A DNA stretch of 64,000 nucleotides. Origin: MED-G116 sp038107835 (lineage in GTDB: Bacteria > Pseudomonadota > Alphaproteobacteria > Puniceispirillales > Puniceispirillaceae). Of this stretch, positions 52,626 through 61,295 are shown in pieces. The stretch lies in contig JAYNHH010000011.1 in assembly GCA_038107835.1 (NCBI GenBank), forward strand, positions 1 to 64,000. The letters are read 5' to 3'. Both the position numbers and the translations under genes were made by a program. The first letter of the stretch is position 1. Each line of letters begins with the position of its first letter. Below the pieces are notes generated by a model that made no database searches, was not told where the DNA came from, and was given only the letters and a program-made list of their open reading frames with translations.

Positions 52626-54608
52626 CTATACATCCAGCTCGGCAAGCACCTCTTCAGCGTGATCGCGGATATAGCCGAAGCGCAGCTCGGCTTTCTTGCC
52701 CATCAGGGTGTTGACAAGCTGGTCGGTGTCGCGGCGCAAATCAGCCCCTATCGTATCCCGTCGTGGCAAATCCACGCGCAGCAGGCGTCGACTCTCCGGG
52801 TTCATCGTCGTTTCCTTGAGCTGTGCCGGGGGCATCTCGCCAAGTCCCTTGAAGCGGCTGGTTTCAATCTTGCCCCGCCCATCGAAGCTGCTGGTGATCA
52901 TTTCCTCACGCTGGTCATCATCAAGCGCATACAATGTCCTGCCACCCTGCGTCATGCGGTAGAGCGGTGGCTGCGCCAGATAAAGACGACCAGCCTCGAC
53001 CAGCTGTGGCATCTCGCGGTAGAAATAGGTCATCAGCAGCGCTGCGATATGGGCACCATCAACATCGGCATCGGTCATGATGATGATGCGGCCATAGCGC
53101 AGGTCATCAAGTTTGAAATCCTTGCCAGGGCGCACACCCAGTGCCAACGCCAGATCGGACAGTTCCTGATTGGCGCTCAGTTTTTCCGTGGTCGCGCTTG
53201 CCACATTCAGAATTTTACCACGCAGCGGCAGCACGGCCTGGGTCTTGCGGTTTCGCGCCTGCTTTGCTGACCCGCCAGCTGAGTCGCCCTCGACAAGGAA
53301 CAACTCGGTCAGGTCGGTATCGTTGGCCGTGCAGTCGGCAAGTTTGCCGGGAAGGCGCAGCTTGCGGGTTGCTGATTTGCGCGCAACTTCCTTTTCCTTC
53401 TTGCGGCGTTTGCGTTCCTCGGCGCGTTCAATTGCTGCCTCCAGCAAAAATGTTGCGCGGGCGGCGTCGGCGGAAAGCCAGTGATCGAAACGGTCACGCA
53501 CCGCCTGTTCGGTCAGGCGGGTGGCATCACCAGAAACCAGCTTATCCTTGGTCTGTCCCTGAAATTGGGGATCACGCAGGAAAACCGACAGCATGACAGC
53601 GCTGTTGGCAAGAACGTCATCGGCGGTGATGTCGGCCGCCTTGCGATTGCCGGACAGATCGCCAAAGGCCCGAAGGCCACGCACGATCGCCTGGCGAAAT
53701 CCGGTCTCATGGGTGCCACCAAGCGGTGTCGGCACGGTATTGCAGTAGGAATTGAAAAACCCATCCTCACCACCACCAAGCCAGGTGATCGCCCACTCGA
53801 ATTTCTGACCATCCAGTTCGGCAAGCTCGGCGAAGGGTGTGGAGACCATCAGCGCTTTGTCGGCGGTGGCATCATTCAGATAATCGGCAAGTCCGCCCGG
53901 ATAATGCAGCACCGCCTCAGGCGGAACAGCATCATCATTGGCGAGCAGTGCAGGGTCACATTTCCAGCGGATTTCAACGCCGGCAAACAGGAACGCCTTT
54001 GATTTCGCCATGCGGAAGAGGGTGGCAGGCTTGAAATGCGCCCTGTCACCGAAAATCTCGGTATCAGGAGTGAAGCTCACGCTTGTTCCGCGCCGGTTTG
54101 GCGCGCTGCCAATCTCGGTCAGCTTTCCCTGCGGCAGGCCGCGCGAGAAGGTCTGACTATAGAGCTTCCTGTCGCGGGCAATCTCCACTGTCAGGAGTGA
54201 GGACAGCGCATTCACCACCGATGCGCCAACGCCATGCAGGCCACCCGAGGTGGCATAGGATTTGCCAGAAAATTTGCCGCCGGCATGCAGCGTTGTCATG
54301 ATCACTTCAACGGCTGATTTGTCGGGGAATTTGGGGTGCTGGCCAACCGGCATGCCACGGCCATTGTCGCGGATCGACAGAGTGTCAGCTGACTCCAATG
54401 TTATGTCGATGCGGTTGGCGTGGCCGGCAACGGCCTCATCCATCGAATTATCGAGGATTTCGGCGGCCAGATGATGCAGGGCACGGTCGTCGGTGCCGCC
54501 GATATACATTCCCGGACGATGGCGCACCGGTTCGAGCCCCTCCAGCACCTCGATGTTGGACGCATCATAATTGTCACCAGACGCCGTAGCGCCAAACAGA
54601 TCGGCCAT
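52626..54608 (-). CDS. parE: DNA topoisomerase IV subunit B
   Basis: ParE is the ATPase subunit that, with ParC, unlinks daughter chromosomes. The GHKL ATP site is visible (AEILDNSMDEAVAG, RDNGRGMPVG, GLHGVGASVVNALSS). The Toprim part has LVEGDSAGGSAKQARNRKTQ and MTDADVDGAHIAALL. Length (660 aa) and the short form without the GyrB insertion favour ParE over GyrB. The start MADLFGATASGDNYDASNI fits. Confidence 0.93.
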   Translation of the reverse strand: MADLFGATASGDNYDASNIEVLEGLEPVRHRPGMYIGGTDDRALHHLAAEILDNSMDEAVAGHANRIDITLESADTLSIRDNGRGMPVGQHPKFPDKSAVEVIMTTLHAGGKFSGKSYATSGGLHGVGASVVNALSSLLTVEIARDRKLYSQTFSRGLPQGKLTEIGSAPNRRGTSVSFTPDTEIFGDRAHFKPATLFRMAKSKAFLFAGVEIRWKCDPALLANDDAVPPEAVLHYPGGLADYLNDATADKALMVSTPFAELAELDGQKFEWAITWLGGGEDGFFNSYCNTVPTPLGGTHETGFRQAIVRGLRAFGDLSGNRKAADITADDVLANSAVMLSVFLRDPQFQGQTKDKLVSGDATRLTEQAVRDRFDHWLSADAARATFLLEAAIERAEERKRRKKEKEVARKSATRKLRLPGKLADCTANDTDLTELFLVEGDSAGGSAKQARNRKTQAVLPLRGKILNVASATTEKLSANQELSDLALALGVRPGKDFKLDDLRYGRIIIMTDADVDGAHIAALLMTYFYREMPQLVEAGRLYLAQPPLYRMTQGGRTLYALDDDQREEMITSSFDGRGKIETSRFKGLGEMPPAQLKETTMNPESRRLLRVDLPRRDTIGADLRRDTDQLVNTLMGKKAELRFGYIRDHAEEVLAELDV

Positions 54609-54710
54609 GTTTTGAGGTCTCTTAAAAGCTCGGGTTCGGATGTTATGTTTTACCGTATATGGGGGTCTTTTCCAAGCCCCACCGCGAAATATTGGGGTTC
54701 AAAGGCAAAG

Positions 54711-54736
54711 AACCCCCGATGGTGGCATCGGGGGTT
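54711..54736 (-). terminator. terminator downstream of glnA
   Basis: A perfect 10-bp stem AACCCCCGAT / ATCGGGGGTT around a six-base loop, lying between glnA and parE on the minus strand. It has a mixed T-rich tail in that direction. Confidence 0.75.
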
Positions 54737-54803
54737 TTGCATTTTGGGCCGGGCAGGGCTGGTGTAAGCGCCGCCGCCTGCCTGTGCTGGTTCCAGCTTT
54801 GGC

Positions 54804-56213
54804 CTAGTAGGAGTAGTACATCTGGAACTCGACCGGGTGCGGTGTGTGCTCCAGCTTGATGACTTCTTCCATCTTCAGCTCGATATAGGCGTCGATCTGC
54901 TCGTCGGTGAAGACGTTGCCCTGGGTCAGATACGCACGGTCCGCATCAAGTGACTCCAGCGCTTCACGGAGCGATGCGCAGACGGTTGGGATCTGCGCCA
55001 GCTCTTCGGCTGGCAGGTCATACAGATCCTTGTCCATGGCATCGCCCGGGTGGATCTTGTTCTGGATACCATCAAGGCCAGCCATCAACATCGCTGAGAA
55101 TGCCAGATACGGGTTCGCTGTTGCATCCGGGAAGCGGACTTCAACGCGCTTGCCATTCGGCGAATTCACATGCGGAATCCGGCATGAGGCCGAACGGTTG
55201 CGCGATGAATAGGCAAGAAGCACTGGTGCCTCATAACCGGGGATCAGACGCTTGTAGCTGTTCGTTGAGGCGTTGGTGAATGCGTTCAGTGACTTGGCAT
55301 GCTTGATGATGCCGCCGATGTAGAACAGCGCGCTTTCCGACAGGTCGGCGTAGCCATTACCCGCAAACAGTGGCTTGCCGTCATTCCAGATTGACTGGTG
55401 GACATGCATGCCCGACCCATTGTCGCCGGCGATCGGCTTTGGCAGGAAGGTTGCTGACAGACCATAGGCATGCGCCACCTGATGCACGGTGTATTTATAG
55501 AGCTGCATGTTGTCGGCGGTCTCAATCAATGTGCCAAACTTGATGCCAAGCTCATGCTGCGATGGAGCGACCTCATGGTGGTGCTTTTCCACATTGATAC
55601 CCATGTCGGCCATCACCGATACCATCTCGGAGCGAATGTCCTGTCCGGAGTCAAGCGGTGGTACGGGGAAGTAGCCGCCCTTGACACCCGGACGGTGGCC
55701 CATATTGCCTTCTTCATATTCGCGGGCGCCGTTATAAGGACCCTCGACCGAGTCCACCTCATACATGGCGCGGTTCATCGAAACGTCGATCTTCACGTCC
55801 TCAAACAGGAAGAATTCAGCCTCTGGACCGAAAAACGCGGTATCACCGATACCCGCTGCTTCCATGTGGGCGAGTGCGGCTTTGGCTGTGCCGCGTGGGT
55901 CGCGCGAATAGGCCTCACCAGTGTTTGGCTCCAACACGTCGCAGAACAGGGCGAGAGTCGGCTGCGCAAAGAATGGGTCGACATAGGCGCGATACAGGTC
56001 CGGCATCAGGGTCATGTCAGATTCATTGATGGCTTTCCAGCCAGCAATTGACGATCCGTCAAACATGAAGCCCTCGGCGAGGGTTTCTTCATCGATGGTG
56101 TCGATATGCTGGGTCACATGCTGCATCTTGCCGCGCGGATCAGTAAACCGCAGGTCAACATAGCTGATGTCGTTTTCACGGATCATGTCCATGATTTGTT
56201 TTGCGTCAGACAT
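54804..56213 (-). CDS. glnA: glutamine synthetase type I
   Basis: This dodecameric enzyme makes glutamine from glutamate, ammonia and ATP. Family motifs are EGFMFDGSSIAGWKAI, FFGPEAEFFLFED, NVEKHHHEVAPSQHE, GSGMHVHQSIW and YEAPVLLAYSSRNRSASCRI. The adenylylation loop near DKDLYDLPAEE contains the target Tyr, so GlnE control is likely. Length is 469 aa. It follows glnB by 87 bp, the classic alphaproteobacterial glnBA operon. Confidence 0.97.
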   Translation of the reverse strand: MSDAKQIMDMIRENDISYVDLRFTDPRGKMQHVTQHIDTIDEETLAEGFMFDGSSIAGWKAINESDMTLMPDLYRAYVDPFFAQPTLALFCDVLEPNTGEAYSRDPRGTAKAALAHMEAAGIGDTAFFGPEAEFFLFEDVKIDVSMNRAMYEVDSVEGPYNGAREYEEGNMGHRPGVKGGYFPVPPLDSGQDIRSEMVSVMADMGINVEKHHHEVAPSQHELGIKFGTLIETADNMQLYKYTVHQVAHAYGLSATFLPKPIAGDNGSGMHVHQSIWNDGKPLFAGNGYADLSESALFYIGGIIKHAKSLNAFTNASTNSYKRLIPGYEAPVLLAYSSRNRSASCRIPHVNSPNGKRVEVRFPDATANPYLAFSAMLMAGLDGIQNKIHPGDAMDKDLYDLPAEELAQIPTVCASLREALESLDADRAYLTQGNVFTDEQIDAYIELKMEEVIKLEHTPHPVEFQMYYSY

Positions 56214-56300
56214 TTGGGTATCCTTCCATTGTTCTGTGCAGGTGATGTCGGCTCATGCCGACGACTTGATTGAAACTACTGTAAATTGCGGATGAGTGGG

Positions 56301-56639
56301 TTAGACCGCGTCGCTGCCCCGTTCCCCGGTGCGGATGCGGATGGCTTCGTCGATACTTGAGATAAAAATCTTGCCATCGCCGATCCGGCCAGTCTGCGCT
56401 GCCTGCTGAATGGCATCGACAACCCGTTCACACATAGCCTCGTCAACGACCACTTCGATTTTGACCTTGGGCAGGAAATCAACCACATACTCGGCGCCGC
56501 GATAGAGTTCGGTATGGCCTTTCTGACGGCCAAAACCCTTGGCTTCCAGTACAGTGATGCCCTGGATGCCGATGTCATGGAGTGCCTCTTTAACCTCATC
56601 GAGCTTAAAGGGTTTGATAATGGCTTCGATCTTTTTCAT
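56301..56639 (-). CDS. glnB: nitrogen regulatory protein P-II
   Basis: PII senses 2-oxoglutarate and energy state and controls glutamine synthetase adenylylation and NtrBC. The start at 56639 makes the uridylylation target Tyr51 (HTELYRGAEYVVDFLPK), which is the canonical number; upstream in-frame ATG (56642) and GTG (56648) are also possible. GFGRQKG and KIFISSIDEAIRIRTGE are family signatures. Length is 112 aa. Confidence 0.95.
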   Translation of the reverse strand: MKKIEAIIKPFKLDEVKEALHDIGIQGITVLEAKGFGRQKGHTELYRGAEYVVDFLPKVKIEVVVDEAMCERVVDAIQQAAQTGRIGDGKIFISSIDEAIRIRTGERGSDAV

Positions 56640-56849
56640 CATCTTCACTTTCTGTTGGTGGCCCCACCGTTACGGAAGGTCGAGCTCGCCTGCGGTTATC
56701 AGCGCCCGGAGCGCACCACGCAATGGCCGAAGGCAAGCCGGTCCGATTCGCGCCATAGATTCAGCTGTCATCGCGTGGTTTTTGTGCAGATTGCCTAAAA
56801 AATGTGCAAATAATTCGGCAGTAATCTAGTGCTGCCAATCAGCCATCGG

Positions 56850-57686
56850 TTACTTGGCGTTGGGGAAAAACAGGGGCTGGCTGTCACGTGTCAGGGCGCC
56901 AATGCTGGTCTGGCCCTCAGCTGACAGCAGCCAGTCGACAAATTTGTCAGCAGCAGCTGATTTCACTGTCGGACACCGCGCGGGGTTGATCGTTACGACG
57001 CCATATTGATTGAACAGGCGTGAATCCCCCTCAAGCAATATCTCATGCGTCATCTTGTTGCCAAAAGCCAGCCATGTGGCCCGATCGCTTAAAGTGTAGC
57101 TGTCAGACTGAACGGCGAAATTCAGTGTCGCGCCCATGCCGCGTCCGGTCTCGAGATACCAGCCATTGCTGCTGCTATCTGGCGTGGTGTCGGCCAGTGT
57201 CCAAAGACGTCGTTCCGCCTTGTGGGTTCCGCTATTGTCGCCGCGTGAGGCAAATTTTGCGCTCTTAGCCGCGATTGTGGACAGTGCGATGCCGATGTCG
57301 GAACCGCCCCTGATGCCCGCAGGGTCAGATTTCGGGCCGAGAAGAATGAAATCATTATACATCAGATTATGCCGGGCGAGGCCGAAACCAGCGGCGACGA
57401 AAGCCATCTCGTCTCCTGTTGAATGGACAATCAGCAGGTCACCATCACAATTACGGGCATTCTGCAGCGCCTGGCCTGTGCCAACGGCAACCACTTTCAC
57501 CTTGATGCCGCTCGCCTGCTCAAAAAGTGGGACGACATGTTCATAGAAACCCGCGTTCTGTGTCGATGTTGTTGATTGCACGATAATCGACCCAGCGCTC
57601 GCTGCTGCAGCATTGACGGTACTGAGGCAAAGCCCTGCTCCAAGAACAATCATCGAGAGTATACGCCGTAAACCGCTGCTGCACAT
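56850..57686 (-). CDS. tupA: tungstate ABC transporter substrate-binding protein (TupA-like)
   Basis: A periplasmic binding protein of the TupA group, which takes up tungstate (some members bind molybdate too). The signal peptide is RRILSMIVLGAGLCLSTVNA. The oxyanion motif IIVQSTTSTQNAGFYEHV is diagnostic, and RGDNSGTHKAERRLW and YLETGRGMGATLNFA follow as expected. The start at 57686 has GGAAAGA upstream; the frame is open to 58133 but those residues are not protein-like. Length is 278 aa. No tupB or tupC lies next to it, so it may use permeases encoded elsewhere. It is divergent from a ModE-like gene across a ModE box. Confidence 0.87.
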   Translation of the reverse strand: MCSSGLRRILSMIVLGAGLCLSTVNAAAASAGSIIVQSTTSTQNAGFYEHVVPLFEQASGIKVKVVAVGTGQALQNARNCDGDLLIVHSTGDEMAFVAAGFGLARHNLMYNDFILLGPKSDPAGIRGGSDIGIALSTIAAKSAKFASRGDNSGTHKAERRLWTLADTTPDSSSNGWYLETGRGMGATLNFAVQSDSYTLSDRATWLAFGNKMTHEILLEGDSRLFNQYGVVTINPARCPTVKSAAADKFVDWLLSAEGQTSIGALTRDSQPLFFPNAK

Positions 57687-57790
57687 TCTTTCCAAACTCC
57701 GAACAAAACCAGATTTTGCCGCGCGGCACCCTTGCCAGAATGGGAGCCCTCGTCCACTCTCTTGTTGTTCTTTTTGGTGAGATTGTAAAG

Positions 57791-57816
57791 CCGTTATGTC
57801 GAAAAGGACATAACGG
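57791..57816 (+). promoter_or_regulatory. ModE-type operator between tupA and the modE-like gene
   Basis: A perfect palindrome with 10-bp arms CCGTTATGTC / GACATAACGG and a six-base centre. The outer CGTTAT and ATAACG are spaced 12 bp apart, as in the E. coli modA ModE site. It lies 18 bp before the modE-like start and about 105 bp before tupA. Confidence 0.75.
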
Positions 57817-57833
57817 CAGGCTGGATGGTGGTA

Positions 57834-58271
57834 ATGAACGAAGCTGATGGCACGGAACCGCGGCCACCCGGTATCCGGGCTAAATGGTTTGTTGCCGACG
57901 AGACCATCGGCGTTGGCAAGATCCGCCTTCTGGAAAAGGTTGGCGAGCTTGGGTCCATCAGCGCTGCCGCCCGCCAGATGGGTATGGGCTATCGGCGCGC
58001 CTGGTTCCTGATCACCTCGTTGCAGCAGGGGTTTGATGCCCCCCTTATCGAGACGGTGCGGGGTGGAAACACGCATGGTGGGGCGGCAATCACTGAGCTT
58101 GGCAAAGAACTCGTGCGGCGATTTAACGCGCATGAAGCGGAAATCCAGTCAGGGTTTGCCAGCCTGTCAGAATGGTTGCAGACTGTTCAGGCAACTGCCG
58201 CTGTCGGTGACGCCGACCTCAATGATGCGGATGGTCTGGAAGATACGGCAGAAATTGGCCGGAAACGGTAA
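57834..58271 (+). CDS. ModE-like molybdate/tungstate-responsive regulator (winged-helix domain only)
   Basis: A winged helix-turn-helix of the ModE N-terminal (LysR-like) type: IGVGKIRLLEKVGELGSISA, ARQMGMGYRRAWFLI and RGGNTHGGAAITELGKELV. The MOP metal-binding domains of full ModE are absent (146 aa), so it may sense metal through a partner or act like short ModE/TunR proteins. ATG 57834 is preferred over 57825 on family start. The ModE-like palindrome just upstream suggests autoregulation and control of tupA. It begins the run of genes that ends at 62820. Confidence 0.8.
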   Translation: MNEADGTEPRPPGIRAKWFVADETIGVGKIRLLEKVGELGSISAAARQMGMGYRRAWFLITSLQQGFDAPLIETVRGGNTHGGAAITELGKELVRRFNAHEAEIQSGFASLSEWLQTVQATAAVGDADLNDADGLEDTAEIGRKR

Positions 58272-58307
58272 TATGGTCCGGGTATGGACAGGGCAAAGGG
58301 TAGAGTT

Positions 58308-58631
58308 ATGACGGCAACAGACGAGAAACCAGCGTTTCCAAATTGGCATGATCGACCGGAGACGCGCGAACAGGCGGGGGCGAACCGTGACTGCCTTGAT
58401 GGTGATTCGTTTGTCCGGCTGGCCGACCAATTCATTTCGTTGGCCAATCAACGTAATAAAAAGGTGGCAGCCACCGACCTGCAACTGGTGATGATGTTTG
58501 CTGCTGCCAGATATGCCGCGCATGTCGGCAAAAATGTGCTGGCTGTCGATGAGCAGGAAAAATTCATCGATCACATGACCAAACAGTATCAGGACATGCT
58601 GCGCACCCACATGGCAGATCCTACCGTCTAG
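58308..58631 (+). CDS. DUF3144 family protein
   Basis: A small soluble protein (107 aa). The DUF3144 pattern is seen in FVRLADQFISLANQRNKKV, FAAARYAAHVGKN and FIDHMTKQYQDMLRTHM. AAAGGG at 58295-58300 supports the start at 58308; an in-frame ATG lies at 58284. The function of the family is unknown. It lies 36 bp after the ModE-like gene and 51 bp before the cytochrome gene. Confidence 0.75.
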   Translation: MTATDEKPAFPNWHDRPETREQAGANRDCLDGDSFVRLADQFISLANQRNKKVAATDLQLVMMFAAARYAAHVGKNVLAVDEQEKFIDHMTKQYQDMLRTHMADPTV

Positions 58632-58682
58632 GGTCTGTCGTTCATGGCCGTTGGCGAACAGCAAAATGACGGGAGGAAGACG

Positions 58683-59105
58683 ATGCCAAAACCAGATTGG
58701 ATTGAACGGCCGCGCACGAGGTTCAGGCAATGCCGCCCGGTGCCGTTCTGGCGTGCTGCTGTTGCGCTGCTGCTGTTCTGTTTACCTCAGGCAGCTGGTG
58801 CCGACATGATCGCCGAGGGCCGAGCGATCGTGGCCGAGCATTGCACCCGTTGTCATGTTGTTCCCGAAATCAATCCCAAGGGCGGTATCGAATCCACTCC
58901 CTCATTCAAGGGAATGAAGCATCTCGCGGATTGGCGTCGCCGGTTTGAGGTGTTTTTCACCCTGCCGCCGCATCCAGCCCTGGTATCTGTCGCTGGGATC
59001 AGTGAGGAGCGTGACAAATCGCGCCCCGCTTTTGTGCAGGAAATAAAGTTGAGTGTTGATGACATAGACCGCATACTTGCCTACGTGGATACCATTGAAA
59101 AATAG
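58683..59105 (+). CDS. small exported c-type cytochrome
   Basis: An N-terminal signal segment (AAVALLLFCLPQAAGA) is followed by one haem-attachment motif C54-TRC-H58. After it comes a stretch of about 80 residues with no second motif, ending VDDIDRILAYVDTIEK, the usual C-terminal cytochrome helix. GGAGGA supports the start at 58683. Length is 140 aa. It probably carries electrons in the periplasm for a partner enzyme not in this window. Confidence 0.82.
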   Translation: MPKPDWIERPRTRFRQCRPVPFWRAAVALLLFCLPQAAGADMIAEGRAIVAEHCTRCHVVPEINPKGGIESTPSFKGMKHLADWRRRFEVFFTLPPHPALVSVAGISEERDKSRPAFVQEIKLSVDDIDRILAYVDTIEK

Positions 59106-59182
59106 AGTCTAGCCGGGCTTCGGAGATTGTAGGCCGCGATGCGGACCCAACGGTGCAGCTGCCGGTGTTATGGAGAGAAAAA

Positions 59183-59434
59183 ATGAGTGATAAATCCAAT
59201 GGCCGCAGAGACCAGGCAGAGATGACTGCTTCAGAGATGAGTATGCGCAAATTCCTGAAACAGCTTGGCGTGACCGCACATCAGGAACTCGAGGCAGCTG
59301 TGGCCAAGGCCGTTGCCGACGGCAAACTTGCCCCAGGTGGCAGCATTGACATCACAGCTGAGTTAACGATCGCCGAATTGGGGTTGTCGCACAGCGTCTC
59401 AGCCCAGGTGATCGCCCCTGACGGCGAGGGTTGA
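59183..59434 (+). CDS. DUF6494 family protein
   Basis: An 83-aa soluble protein with MSMRKFLKQLGVTAHQELE, AVADGKLAPGG and TAELTIAELGLSHSVSAQV, which I recognise as the DUF6494 pattern. GGAGAG precedes ATG 59183. Its function is unknown. It lies directly before the Mrp-like gene, whose possible TTG start overlaps its stop. Confidence 0.72.
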   Translation: MSDKSNGRRDQAEMTASEMSMRKFLKQLGVTAHQELEAAVAKAVADGKLAPGGSIDITAELTIAELGLSHSVSAQVIAPDGEG

Positions 59435-59442
59435 TCCCGGCG

Positions 59443-60519
59443 ATGGCGGATATCACCGAAGACCAGGTGCTGACGGCCCTGCGTGAGGTCGAGGACCCCT
59501 CGCAGGGCAAGGATCTTGTCGCGCTCGACATGGTGACTGGCCTGCATGTCAAACAGAGCAATGTCAGCTTTGCCCTGCAGGTTCCAGCGCATCGTGGGCC
59601 GGCAATGGAGCCGGTGCGCCGTGCGGCTGAAGCTGCCGTGCGGGCGATTCCGGGTGTGACCAGCGCCACAGTCATGGTCACCGCCCATAGCAGCGCGGCC
59701 ACCGCCGAGGCACCGCCCGATACTACCGTTGAAAAAGTGATCGAAAGTCGGGTGCGCCGCTTCATTGCCGTGGCGTCGGGCAAGGGCGGTGTTGGCAAAT
59801 CCACGACAGCCGCCAATCTAGCTGTGGCGCTGAAACTTGAGGGGCTGCGTGTCGGTATTCTGGATGCCGATGTCTATGGTCCCTCGCAGCCGCGGATGCT
59901 TGGTGTGAGCGGCCGACCAGCAAGCGCCGGTGGCGACATGGTGGCACCGCTTGAAAATTACGGTGTCAAGCTGATGTCGATGGGGTTGCTGGTGCCTGAT
60001 GATACTGCGATGATCTGGCGTGGACCAATGGTGCAGTCGGCGCTGACGCAAATGCTGGACAATGTTGCCTGGGGCGAGCTTGATGTAATCATTGTCGACC
60101 TGCCTCCCGGTACCGGCGATATTCAGATTTCGCTGGCGCAGCAGGTCAATTTGTCGGGTGCGGTGATTGTATCGACGCCACAGGACATTGCGCTTCTGGA
60201 TGTGGTTAAGGCATTGACTATGTTTGAAAAAGCTGAGGTGCCAATCCTTGGGATGGTTCAGAATATGGCAATATGGAAATGCCCTGACTGTGGGCGTGAA
60301 GATCATATTTTTGGCGAGGGTGGTGTCGCTGCAGAAGCAGGTAGGCGCGGTGTTGAAATGCTTGGTGAGGTACCCTTGTCGCTGTCAGTTCGCGCGGGTG
60401 GAGATGGTGGATCGCCAGTAGTGGTTGCTGAGCCGCGTTCAGCGCAGGCCAGGACGTTCCGCAGCATTGCACGCCGTCTGATCGATGTTGCAGGGCTTCG
60501 GCCCGAGGAGGTGCAATGA
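59443..60519 (+). CDS. apbC: Mrp/NBP35-type Fe-S cluster carrier ATPase (ApbC)
   Basis: A P-loop ATPase that holds and delivers 4Fe-4S clusters. An N-terminal MIP18-like domain (DITEDQVLTALREVEDP) is followed by the deviant Walker A ASGKGGVGKST, DADVYGPSQPRMLG, VDLPPGTGDIQ and the cluster-binding Cys pair WKCPDCG. The start at ATG 59443 fits the family. Length is 358 aa. It overlaps the next gene by 4 bp (ATGA). Its neighbours suggest a dedicated Fe-S supply for a metalloenzyme. Confidence 0.9.
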   Translation: MADITEDQVLTALREVEDPSQGKDLVALDMVTGLHVKQSNVSFALQVPAHRGPAMEPVRRAAEAAVRAIPGVTSATVMVTAHSSAATAEAPPDTTVEKVIESRVRRFIAVASGKGGVGKSTTAANLAVALKLEGLRVGILDADVYGPSQPRMLGVSGRPASAGGDMVAPLENYGVKLMSMGLLVPDDTAMIWRGPMVQSALTQMLDNVAWGELDVIIVDLPPGTGDIQISLAQQVNLSGAVIVSTPQDIALLDVVKALTMFEKAEVPILGMVQNMAIWKCPDCGREDHIFGEGGVAAEAGRRGVEMLGEVPLSLSVRAGGDGGSPVVVAEPRSAQARTFRSIARRLIDVAGLRPEEVQ

Positions 60520-61295
60520 GCATTTATTATACACCTGACCCGGATGATTACGAAGGCGAGCCACGACTGCCACCCCTGTTGACGCCCTTTGAGGTGGATG
60601 CAGATGCGCTGGCGCACCATGGTGATGTCCATGCCTTTGCCGTATCGGCTGCAGACCAGAGTGAGGTTGGCACCGTTTTCTATGCGGCGGCTGGCGGACT
60701 TGCCCAGCTGTCGGTTGCGCTGGCACCGGACGTGACCTCATTGAAGGCGGCGCAGATGTTCCACGCGCTGATGATCGGTGTCGGTGACGCAATCGGGGCC
60801 ATCGCCCCACCTGAGGTTGAGGTGAATTATCTCTTCCCCGGTTACATTTTGCTCAACAAGGGACGGGCCGGGCATGTTCAGATTGCCACTGACCCGGCCG
60901 CAGAGCTCGGTGATGAACCACGATGGATGGTGGCAAGTGCCGCCATCCGGATGGATGCCGACATCGAGGCAACGCTGGCGTCTGGCGTGCATGATGAAAC
61001 CTCGCTGATCGAGGAGAGCGGCATTCACATTTCGACCACCCGCATCATCGAGGCATCCAGTCGGCATTTTCTGGCCTGGATCAACCGGTGGGAGCAGGAC
61101 GGGTTTCGCCCCTTGTTCGACGCCTGGCGGAATCGGGCGCTGACCGATGCGGTGATCGAGCTGGAGGCTGGTACCGTCGCCGATTGGGTGGGGCTGGATG
61201 AAGATGGTCAGGCGCTACTGAAAATTGATGGTCAGGTCATCGGCGTGCCGGCGCACCGCTTCGCCGATATGACAGGCCCAATGAGGCCGCTATGA
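60516..61295 (+). CDS. biotin/lipoate--protein ligase-like protein (DUF4444-containing)
   Basis: The N-terminal 200 residues resemble the biotin/lipoate ligase fold seen in a conserved alphaproteobacterial family (AIAPPEVEVNYLFPGYILLN and HFLAWINRWEQDG). The C-terminal 60 residues form a small DUF4444-like beta domain (GLDEDGQALLKIDG). I see no complete GRGRxG-type catalytic motif, so ligase activity is doubtful. Length is 259 aa. It is coupled by ATGA overlaps to both neighbours. Confidence 0.72.
   Translation: MSIYYTPDPDDYEGEPRLPPLLTPFEVDADALAHHGDVHAFAVSAADQSEVGTVFYAAAGGLAQLSVALAPDVTSLKAAQMFHALMIGVGDAIGAIAPPEVEVNYLFPGYILLNKGRAGHVQIATDPAAELGDEPRWMVASAAIRMDADIEATLASGVHDETSLIEESGIHISTTRIIEASSRHFLAWINRWEQDGFRPLFDAWRNRALTDAVIELEAGTVADWVGLDEDGQALLKIDGQVIGVPAHRFADMTGPMRPL

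Noticed and set aside
56640..56849. Two TGTGCA repeats upstream of glnB, considered as an NtrC site
   Set aside because: They are direct rather than inverted and differ from the NtrC palindrome; no sigma54 promoter was found beside them.
57687..58133. N-terminal extension of the TupA reading frame
   Set aside because: It lacks similarity to the family, runs over the ModE-type operator and the start of the divergent gene, and would bury the signal peptide inside the protein.
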